Part shown: positions 11,745 through 19,656 of the stretch, piece by piece | Layout of the letters: each line of letters starts with the position of its first letter | Numbering within the stretch: position 1 is the first letter of the stretch | Source: Bidens hawaiensis | Lineage: Eukaryota > Streptophyta > Magnoliopsida > Asterales > Asteraceae | Assembly: GCA_021521415.1 (NCBI GenBank) | Contig: JAIQDT010000301.1 | Location: 930,001 to 994,000, forward strand | Reading direction: 5' to 3' | DNA length: 64,000 nucleotides | Notes under the pieces: model-generated | Told to the model about the DNA's origin: nothing | What the model saw: the letters and a program-made list of their open reading frames with translations, nothing else | The model's database searches: none | Translations under genes and position numbers: made by a program

Positions 11745-11756
11745 CGCCTATATATG
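11745..11756 (+). promoter_or_regulatory. TATA box of the antisense gene in C
   Basis: GCCGCCTATATATG, with TATATAT at 11749-11755, is identical in core to A's (4271-4281). The ATG at 11838 is about 85 bases downstream, giving a short 5' UTR. Confidence 0.55.
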
Positions 11757-11837
11757 TGATAATTATAATCTTCTTATAATCACATATCTAGGCGTCTTTC
11801 AGGTATCCTTCTTTCTTTTTGTTAATCTTCCTTCGAT

Positions 11838-13429
11838 ATGTCGACTGCTTCTACATCTTCTTCCTCTTATGTTTTCCATCACGATGACCTTTACTCACAA
11901 AATATCCTTCAATCACCTTCTTCCGAAATCTGTAAATTCACAGATTCGGATATCGATTAAATCCAATCATTCTTTACAGCCGATACATTTTTCCGACCCT
12001 TAGATTCCGCAGCTCGTAGCGACAGCATTTCAAAAAACTGGGTTTGCTTTCCAGCCCAACCGTTTCTCATAGTTATAAGTATCCTTTCCCCAATTTTACT
12101 CAAATGTTCTTCAATTTGGCGGGAATTTTTTTATATCCAGGCCACGCCAATGTTGTGGAGAGTCCTTCATACTATAGAAAGGATAACCGTAGAGGAGGGA
12201 GTCAAGTTTGGCCTAGCAGAATTGGCATATCTATAAAATCTTGTTACCCACGATTTCAAACGCTTTATCTTTAAATCGAAACCTCACCAAGAAAATCCCA
12301 TTTTCAAAGTCACCCTTAATAGTACCCTCTGGAAAAACCAATTTTTCTTCGTAAGGCGAGATTCCATTCCGGGTGGAACTAACCTTCCCAAAAATTGGAT
12401 ACCAAAGGGTAGGATCCAGGATCATTAGGTAACCTAGATATGATACTCTATTCTTCTGCTAATAACTTTTATTGCCTGTGTAGTTGAAAATTTCGATTCG
12501 CTGGCTGATCTGCCGGGAGTTGAAGACAGAGTGAAGAAGTTTTTATCACTGGACCCTGCAATCAGGACTTTTCAAGCAAAGTTTATTGAAGCTTTTCAAG
12601 GATCAAATTCAGAATCAATCATGTCAAGTAAGAGTAATATTTTTTTACTATTGAAAAGTGTTAAGAGTTGAAAACTTATCTGTCATTTGCTGTTTACAGG
12701 TGCTCCGAAATCAGGAAAGTCTGCTTCCAAGTTCTCCCTCAAGGATATCGATTGCATGTTTACCAAGAAAGAGACTCTGAAATCAACCCCTACGCCTGAG
12801 CCTCGTCCGATCACAACTAGAGCAAAGTCAGGATCTAAGAGAAAGAAGAGTTCAGATCCAGAGAACCCCTTTGATGCCGAAAAGCAGATTCTGGAAATGC
12901 TTTCTACTGTAAGTATCCTTTATATTTGTCAATTTCTATTATTCTAGGTATCTTCCCAAGCTTATTCCGCTTTCATTCATAGGCCATCAATTATGCCAGA
13001 CACCACTATGAGAAGACTGTCGCAGAGCATGAAAAGACCCTCGCTGCACTGAGATCAACGGCTACTGCTAAGGAGAAGGCCATCTCGATGACCAAAGAGA
13101 AAAGAGAGATAGAGGCACATGCTGCTGCCCTGGCCTTCCAGATGCAGGACGAAATCAACCGGGCTACTGAAGAGGCGAAGGTATAGGCAGCCAAGTCTGT
13201 CCTCGAGGCCAAAATCAAATTGGTTACCGAAGCCAATGATCCAACTTTTGATAAGTCGTCATGGGAAATCAAAGAATGGAAGCAAGCCTTGATCGACTTG
13301 GATGGAGGCGAGGATGAGACTGAAGCTATGATGGTTGAAGCGGGCGAAGCAGGAACAAGCGGTGTGAAGGGTCTGGATGAAGCTGAAGGTGGGAACGAGG
13401 CATCGCTGGAGGCGGAAACAAACGTATGA
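11838..13429 (+). pseudogene. Antisense four-exon gene of element C
   Basis: Proposed exons are 11838-12408, 12484-12627, 12700-12908 and 12983-13429, with introns of 75, 72 and 74 bases, all GT...AG and all at the same positions as in A. Exons 2 and 3 are fully open and join in frame through split codons. Exon 2 encodes a leucine-rich stretch with SLADLPGVEDRVKKFLSL. Exon 3 holds FSLKDIDCMFTKKE and a basic KRKKSSDPENP. Exon 4 (149 codons) is a Glu/Lys/Ala-rich helix ending in an acidic Gly/Ala tail and TGA at 13427. Damage differs from A: TAA at 11958, a TAG near 12002 and a one-base loss near 12070 in exon 1, plus TAG at 13184 in exon 4. Since A's exon 1 is open and C's exons 2-3 are open, the source element very likely had an intact spliced gene. 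Expected product is about 370-380 residues, probably nuclear; function unknown. Confidence 0.78.
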
Positions 13430-13669
13430 ACGGGCGATGAAGGATACGAAAGACAAAGCCCAAGCCCGTTTTTTTTATTTTGTGTTGATGTTTTTCTGAA
13501 CAATTCCTATGGTCTGTAATAAACAATAGTAACTAGGATAAAGGATCCAAGATCCTTAAGACAATCTGCGGGGGTGACAAAGGTGGAGGGATCCTCTGTT
13601 TGTGGGGATGAAGCCATTGTTGCCCCTGTTTTTAAATTTCATGCACTTATAAACTGTTAGTAACGCTTA
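13430..13669. other. 3' flank of the antisense gene in C
   Basis: Noncoding. Contains GCCCAAGCCCGTTTTTTTTA shortly after the stop and a GGATCC-rich segment shared with A. Probably 3' UTR of the antisense transcript. Confidence 0.4.
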
Positions 13670-13719
13670 CTTAACCCGGATGGATGGTCCATATTTTGCA
13701 TGGTGAAGTCCGGGTTAAG
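13670..13719. other. Stem-loop with 11-bp perfect arms (C copy)
   Basis: CTTAACCCGGA (13670-13680) pairs perfectly with TCCGGGTTAAG (13709-13719). Between them lies ATGGTCCAT and an AT-rich loop. The same block in A (6193-6243) has weakened arms. Located between the antisense gene and the mini-hairpin arrays. Confidence 0.6.
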
Positions 13720-13856
13720 AATTTTGGATAAGTCCTTGCGGCTTGTTAATATATAAATCTTTTGACTTTTTACTTGTTATTTATTTTCAAAAATTTTGTT
13801 AGATATAATCTTAACATTGTTGAGACTTTGACAAATAATTTTAAGCAAAAGATTGT

Positions 13857-13962
13857 TAGGATAAAATATCCTTATGAAAATCGTTTAGGATAGAATATCC
13901 TTAAGAAAAAAAATATTAGGAAAGAATATCCTTAAATAACAAATATTAGGATAAGACATCTT
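13857..13962. repeat. AGGATA-nnn-TATCCT mini-hairpin array (C copy)
   Basis: Four units spaced about 29-30 bases: AGGATAaaaTATCCTT, AGGATAgaaTATCCTT, AGGAAAgaaTATCCTT and AGGATAagaCATCTTT. The last two are degraded. Counterpart of 6388-6462 in A. Confidence 0.6.
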
Positions 13963-14288
13963 TAAAAGTTGATAAAATTTATACAATAGAATTTCCTCAG
14001 AGGGTAAATTTTTGGATAAAGTTTCCTTAAGATAGGCAAAATTTTTAGTATTAATATAATTTTAAAGGAATAATCCTTTGGAACTGATAGATCCAAAATT
14101 ATTGCAGTTAATATTATAGATAAGTTAATTAGCAGAGATCATACTAGAAGGTCAAGATAGACCTAAGTTACCAGAAGTGTTGAAATCTCATTTGTCTTCG
14201 AAGGAATAGCTTTAGGATCCAGGATCTTTAGATTTTTTATCTTCACAAAAACTTAGTTAATCTGTTGCATATAATTCATAATGTTAAC
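13963..14288. other. AT-rich untranslated segment of C
   Basis: Noncoding, with scattered AGGAT/ATCCT motifs, joining the two hairpin arrays. Nothing else supported. Confidence 0.4.
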
Positions 14289-14470
14289 TGGGATCAAACC
14301 CATTATGCTGGGGACAAGCCCAAATAATATACTGGGGACAAGCCCGTGCAACTGGGGACAAGCCCGTGTAACTGGGGACAAGCCCGTGTAATCTGGGGAC
14401 AAGCCCAAACTGGGGACAAGCCCAAATACGGCTGTTAACTGGGGACTCGCCCAAACCAGGATTTAGCCCA
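14289..14470. repeat. TGGG-6-CCCA mini-hairpin tandem array (C copy)
   Basis: Seven to eight units of the TGGGGACAAGCCCA type, again led by a TGGGATCAAACCCA unit and closed by TGGGGACTCGCCCA. The number and spacing differ from A (6721-6914), as expected of a slippage-prone array, but the arms are kept. Confidence 0.78.
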
Positions 14471-14943
14471 AACGTGAGATAACGTGAAAACGTTATAAAC
14501 CGGTGGTATGGTACGTCTACCATAAATCGTAGGATCCTCCATATAGCCGGAAACAACGAAATTGTCAGCCACTAAAAGTGTACTGGTCCCGCTGCCCCGG
14601 ACTATACATCGGATAGCGTGCGCAACTGGATCGTGAGAAAGGTGAAAACCTTTAAACCGTAGGGGATATGACCATCAGAGGTCATATCCAAACGTGGGCT
14701 AGGCCAAGGGAAATAAGATAATACCTCAAATGCAAAGGATAGGTGGCCAACCTCTTGAACATGAAATGAATCCTTATAATCCTGTATGGTTATTCAATAC
14801 TTGGAAAAAATAAAGTGTTAAGCACATATTATTCTTAAATTAACAGTAATAATTCAAAAAGAATAATTGATTCAGAAAGATGTTACCGATTTAAGAATCC
14901 TAGATCCTTTTTAGGATAAAATATCCTCTCCGGGATAGTGGAT
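14471..14943. other. Untranslated region of C between hairpin array and pol
   Basis: Noncoding counterpart of 6915-7411. Shares ACGTGGGCTAGGCCAAGGGA with A. No ORF. Confidence 0.5.
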
Positions 14944-14948
14944 CCTGA

Positions 14949-16250
14949 TCAGAAAAAATATTTCTTGAGGTGGATGGCATTCCATGCTCTTGGTAACCTG
15001 TTGCCTTCCATTGTGAGCAAATGATATGCCCCCTTTCCTGCTTCCGAATCAATTTGATAAGGTCCTTCCCATTTGGGCGCTAGCTTCCCATCAGCCGGAT
15101 TTGTTGTGTTTTGGAAGGCTTTCCTTAATACTAGATCTCCTTCTTGAAATCTCCTGATTCTGATATTTTTGTTGTATGCCCCAGCTACCCTTTGTTGATA
15201 TACCGCCATCCTGATCTTGGCTAGGTCTCTGAGTTCTTCTATAGTATCCAAATCTTCAAGAAGGATGTCTTTACTGGCTTCAGGATCACGGATGCTCGTT
15301 CTTCCCGTAGGAACCACCATTTCTGTAGGGATTACAGCTTCTGATCCAAACACCAATGAGAAGGGTGTTTGGCTTGTTGCATTTTTAGGCGTAGTCCTGT
15401 CAGCCCAAAGAACATAAGGAAGTTCTTCAGCGCCTTTTCCCTTCTTGGATCCTAGCTTCTTCTTTAGATTGTTGATGATGATCTTGTTGCTAGACTCTGC
15501 TTGGCCATTGGCTTGAGGATGAACCGGAGTGGAAGTAATCATTTTGATGCCCCAGCTGTCACAAAAGTTAGTAGTTCTACTCCCGATAAATTGGGAGCCA
15601 TTGTCACAAACAATTTCGGCAGGAACACCATACCTAGTTATAACATTTCGTTTAGTAAAAGATATCACTTCCCTTTCTCGGACTTGTACGAATGCTTCTG
15701 CCTCAATCCATTTGGATAAGTAGTCAGTCATAGCAAGCATAAAGACCTTTCCCCCTGGTGCTTTTGGTAGCTTGCCTACAATATCCATACCCCATTTCAT
15801 GAAAGGCCATGAGGAGGATATAGGATCTAGAGGCTCCGCTGGCTGATGAAGGATGTTCGCGTGTCTTTGACAAGCATCACATTTTCTTGAATATTGCACT
15901 ACATCCTTCTTCATTGTTGGCCAGAAGTATCCAGTTATGAGTATCCTGGAAAATAATGCTCTTCCACCTGTGTGGTTGCCGTAATTTCCTTCATGAAATT
16001 CTTTACGTACTTCCTGGATTTCAGGATCCTCGATGCACCTCAAGTATGGACCTGCAAGAGATTTTCTGTATAGCATATCATCTAATAAAATATATTGCGA
16101 TACCTTGAGTATGAAGGATTTTGGATTCTCCGTAGCTGGGATCTCTCCAATCCGAATGTACTTTTTGATCGAGAGGATCCAGGATCCTTGATTGTCCGGG
16201 GATAATGGATCCCAAAGTACAATCTGCTTATCAATTGCTATGTCCCCCAA
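14949..16250 (-). CDS. pol: Integrase part of pol of element C (open, 433 codons)
   Basis: The longest open pol piece in A or C. It starts in the linker after the second RNase H ([12 protein letters not shown]). It then has an H2C2 zinc finger ([11 protein letters not shown]...CDACQ), the DDE core (D in [11 protein letters not shown] in VCDNGSQF, E in QAESSNKI) and the Tat-type C-terminal domain with GDLVLRKAF and [11 protein letters not shown], ending HLKKYFF-TGA. It would join cDNA ends to chromosomal DNA. It is not an independent gene: a one-base change near 16240 separates it from the upstream RNase H frame, so the whole pol is a pseudogene even though this domain is uninterrupted. Confidence 0.85.
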   Translation of the reverse strand: MGDIAIDKQIVLWDPLSPDNQGSWILSIKKYIRIGEIPATENPKSFILKVSQYILLDDMLYRKSLAGPYLRCIEDPEIQEVRKEFHEGNYGNHTGGRALFSRILITGYFWPTMKKDVVQYSRKCDACQRHANILHQPAEPLDPISSSWPFMKWGMDIVGKLPKAPGGKVFMLAMTDYLSKWIEAEAFVQVREREVISFTKRNVITRYGVPAEIVCDNGSQFIGSRTTNFCDSWGIKMITSTPVHPQANGQAESSNKIIINNLKKKLGSKKGKGAEELPYVLWADRTTPKNATSQTPFSLVFGSEAVIPTEMVVPTGRTSIRDPEASKDILLEDLDTIEELRDLAKIRMAVYQQRVAGAYNKNIRIRRFQEGDLVLRKAFQNTTNPADGKLAPKWEGPYQIDSEAGKGAYHLLTMEGNRLPRAWNAIHLKKYFF

Positions 16251-17178
16251 CTTCTTGCTCTCCTATTGCTGGCGAGAGTATGTGAATAATTGGGATCTTC
16301 GTATTTTCTGGTATTTTTAGGAATGAGGCTAAATTTGCTAAGACGTCTGCCCCAGCATTTTCCTCTCTTGGTACCTGTGCTATACTAAACACTTCGAAGG
16401 ATTTTGCTAATTCCATCACAATTTCTAAATATTTGATCATATTTTCACCTTTTACGGTATAAGAACCATTAAAGTGGTTAGTAATGAGTAAAGAATCTAT
16501 ATAAACTTGAAGAAACCTGATCCTCATACTTTTGGCTAAAAGTAAACCTGCTATGAGTGCTTTGTATTCTGCTTTATTGTTGGTAGCTTGGAATGCACAT
16601 GCAATGGACTGGGGTATTATGTCCCCATGTGGCGATTTCAGTAGTATGCCCAATCCCGTTCCTCTTACGTTGGATGCTCCATCTGTGAAGAGGATCCAAG
16701 GATCCTTGGTCTTTTCCAGTTGTTGGACCTCCAAGTCATCTTCTTTTTGTAGATCACTAGTGAAATCAGCCACAAAGTCCGCCAGTTCTTGAGACTTGAT
16801 TGTTGTTCTCGGCTCGTGCTGGATTTCATATGCACTTAACTTCACTGCCCATTTGGCCATTCTACCTGATAAATCTGGTTTTCTAAGAACATTCTTCACA
16901 GGATAATTAGTTCTCAAAATAATAGGATGAGTTTCAAAATAGTGTCTCAATTTAGTAGAAGCCATAATTAAAGCAAGAATTAATTTTTCAATATGAGAGT
17001 ACCTGGCTTCTGCATCTAACAGACTCTTACTTACATAATATATGGGGTGTTGTTCACCTTCATGATCCTTGACGAGAACAGCACTTACTGCATTACCTGA
17101 AACTGCTAGGTATAAATACAAGGATTCTCCGTCCACAGGCTTCATTAAGGATGGTGCTGAGGATAAGTAATCCTTCAA
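16231..17178 (-). pseudogene. pol: RNase H and second (Tat-type) RNase H of element C
   Basis: Open for 315 codons. The first half is the RNase H attached to RT (LYLAVSGNAVSAVLV, then HYFETHPIILRTNYPVK). The second half, after a ~70-residue tether, is another RNase H fold with PWILFTDGASNVRGTGLGIL and YIDSLLITNHFNG. This second RNase H is the hallmark of the Tat clade. Upstream, about 8 bases are missing relative to A near 17178, shifting frame from RT; downstream the frame is lost near 16240. Confidence 0.87.
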
Positions 17179-17662
17179 CGCGCAGCCTCATGCTTTTCTG
17201 TCCATTCAAACTTCTTATTCTTTCTAAGAATATTGTAGAAGTCTTTGCATTTCTCGGAGGATCTTGAGTTGAATCGGTTGAGAGCAGCTATTCTTCCCGT
17301 TAGTTTTTGGACATCCTTGACGTTTGTAGGCGACTTAAGGTTGATGATGGCTTCAATCTGTTCAGGGCTTGCTTCAATTCCTCTTTTAGTCACCATATAT
17401 CCTAGAAACATTCCAGCCTTAACACCAAAGTGGCATTTTGACTGATTCAGTTTCATGTTATATTGGTCAAGGATATTGAATGCTTCCTCGAGGTCTCTAA
17501 GGTGATCCTCAGCTTTCTTTGATTTTACCACCATATCATCTATGTAGACCTCCATAGTCTTACCCAACAGATCCTTGAACATCATGTTGACTAATCTTTG
17601 GTATGTTACCCCTGTATTTCTTAGTCCAAACGGCATAGCAGTATAACAATATATGCCGGTAG
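17175..17662 (-). pseudogene. pol: C-terminal half of reverse transcriptase of element C
   Basis: Carries TGIYCYTAMPFGLRN, the YIDDMVVKS catalytic box (near 17530) and the thumb/connection region to EWTEKHEAA. It is cut at 17662 by insertion F; the N-terminal half is at 22924-23497. An apparent start codon at the left edge comes from inserted DNA and is not genuine. Confidence 0.88.
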
Positions 17663-18282
17663 CCATTAACCGGAAGACTGAAAGTGACCGGGGCAGCTAT
17701 GACGTGTGTTCTTTCAGTTGCTGAAAATTAGACAGTCATACTTAGTAAGAAGGACACATACTTGTATGTGGTCGGTCCAGTTGATCCATTGGATCTTCAG
17801 GATAGCCGTTTACCTGACGACTTTGACGTGATTGGGGCGATTGAATTTAAAGTTTTTTTAGGGAAATGAAATTAATTTTCAAGTCTGTTACTTCGTATGA
17901 AGTTCTATGCTGTGTTTAACAGAAAATTGATCCAACCTTGGAAAATGATATATATACTGATTGTGTGTGCTTAACTAGTGAAGTTATTAGGCTTAAAAGG
18001 CTTTAGAACAGTCATTGTATGTCATGGTATTTTTTTATGGTGCGTAAAAGTGTATGTGATACTAACTTAAATTTACTCGAATTTACGTGGAAACTCCTTA
18101 AGAGTTTTGTATGTCTTCATACATATCTTTTCGAAGGATAGGCAGAAAAGCGACTACCCAGTCATACACGAGCCCGTGAGTGTTCTGATTCCCGTGAAGA
18201 AAGCATTTCAAGATACTGCAGTGATCCAGATTCGGGACTTGTAGTGATTTAGTACTCCGAAGTCGATAAAAATGTTTAATTT

Positions 18283-18319
<37 letters not shown>

Positions 18320-18900
18320 TATACGTGTATATTTTTAAATACTTATGAGACATAGTAACAATCAAGACTTCTCAAGTCTGGAGTTAGAAGAAAACGGGAG
18401 GCAGACATAGTGTATCTACAAGATAATCAGACATTATGGGTCGAAGTCAATTCGGGGTGACTTGGGTATAGCCAAATACGCTTTGAGAATAGATAGAAGA
18501 CATCATTATCTCTGAGATGTTGCCAACTTAAACTTTTGAGCTTAACTGAACCTTAATCCGTATCACAGAAACGATGAAAACCATTTACGTTATTTACATG
18601 CTTACAACCTGTGTCTCTATGTCATAATACAGCTAAACACGGATCTAAGTGACAGTCACATCGTTAGTATGATTCCTGTTAGGATCTTTTCTAAAACGTA
18701 GTGGCCCCTGACTAGACTGAAATTTGATCCCTTTTTTCGTTAAAATTTTTCTAAGTTTTTTTTTTTGTAGTTATCTTATTGTTGGTTACTAGATCTTGAT
18801 CATTTTTGTTTAACTCTTTTTGGTAATTTATAAGGTTAAATTCTAGATTATTCAAACTTAAAGGGCTGTTTTTGAAAATTACGGGCGAAGTTGTTGAATT
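17663..18900. other. 5' noncoding part of F
   Basis: No long ORF. One 40-codon stretch near 17750-17870 (frame with DPLDLQDSRLPDDFD) looks faintly coding but ends in TGA and is unassigned. Otherwise AT-rich, with an A/(AT) microsatellite at 18275-18322. Confidence 0.45.
18275..18322. repeat. A-run plus (AT)n microsatellite
   Basis: Fifteen or so A residues followed by about 13 AT units. Confidence 0.9.
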
Positions 18901-18901
18901 C

Positions 18902-18951
18902 GGCGAAGTTGTGCTTAACTTCGCCTTGGCGAAGTTAAGCGTAACTTCGCC
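18902..18951. repeat. Two tandem perfect palindromes of the CGAAGTT type in F
   Basis: GGCGAAGTT-6 nt-AACTTCGCC at 18902-18925, and the same 9-bp arms with a different 6-nt loop at 18928-18951. A half unit precedes them (18884). The loops differ (GTGCTT, AAGCGT) while the arms are identical. Confidence 0.88.
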
Positions 18952-18965
18952 TAAACCAACTCTGC

Positions 18966-18976
18966 CCTATATAAGG
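18966..18976 (+). promoter_or_regulatory. TATA-box candidate upstream of the F ORF
   Basis: CCTATATAAGG (TATATAA at 18968-18974) is followed by about 680 bases of leader to the ATG at 19657. It lies just after the palindromes. A promoter here would fit an internal or subgenomic transcript. Confidence 0.4.
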
Positions 18977-19342
18977 GATTGTAAACAGTAACAGTATCAT
19001 TTTTTTTTTCGAATTACCGGCGAACTTGTTCTAAACACCATTACATCCAGATCTTATTCTTCACTTTCGATTTCGATCTTGTGTTCCTAGTTTCTACTAT
19101 ACTCGTGGTATGTGTTGTCAATATCATCCAAACTTACTCGTTCGTTATAGTTTTACCCGGTTCGAGACCTCGGGTCGTCGAACCTTCAAAACCAAGTTTT
19201 TCACCTTTGTGTTACGTGTTCATGGACGTCCTTCACGTCTCAATATCATTAATCCATGCCGTTCTTCATTGGTGGATCGTTAAATCGGTCCGAAACGTCG
19301 GATATAACTTGTTTGAATCTGAACAGTCGCCGGTTCAGATTC

Positions 19343-19606
19343 AGGCGAAGTTAAGGTTTACGCGAAGTTATTCTCAACTTCGCCAGTGGCTTAAGTTCGC
19401 CTTCAGCGAAGTTATCCACAACTTCGCTTGAAGCTTAATTTCGCCTATGGCGAAGTTATCCATAACTTCGCCTTGAACACAACTTCGCCTATTTCAAATT
19501 TTTTATAAGATTTTAGACGAACTTACAGATGAAGCGAAGTTGTTCCCAACTTCGCCTCACCTTTAAATTCGCCTGTACATCACAACTTCGCACATGGTAC
19601 ACGGCG
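19343..19606. repeat. Array of GCGAAGTT/AACTTCGC motifs in the F leader
   Basis: At least a dozen direct and inverted copies of (G)GCGAAGTT, AACTTCGC(C) and AAGTTCGC, several paired as hairpins (for example CGAAGTTATCCATAACTTCG at 19451-19470). The same motif recurs in the F LTR and in G2. Confidence 0.82.
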
Positions 19607-19656
19607 AACTTGTGAGATGGTTATATGGTCTCTAACTTGATTTGTTTTGTGCAGAT

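Noticed and set aside
17662..17666. Possible start codon for an RT protein at the F junction
   Set aside because: The ATG comes from inserted DNA; upstream RT residues are found beyond F at 22924-23497.
19081..19431. 116-codon ORF in the leader of F
   Set aside because: No domain-like composition; it runs through the palindromic repeat array and ends there. More likely leader or intron.
19642..19656. Five extra codons at the N-terminus of the F protein
   Set aside because: They begin with TTG and lie within the apparent splice acceptor TTTTGTGCAG; ATG 19657 is preferred.
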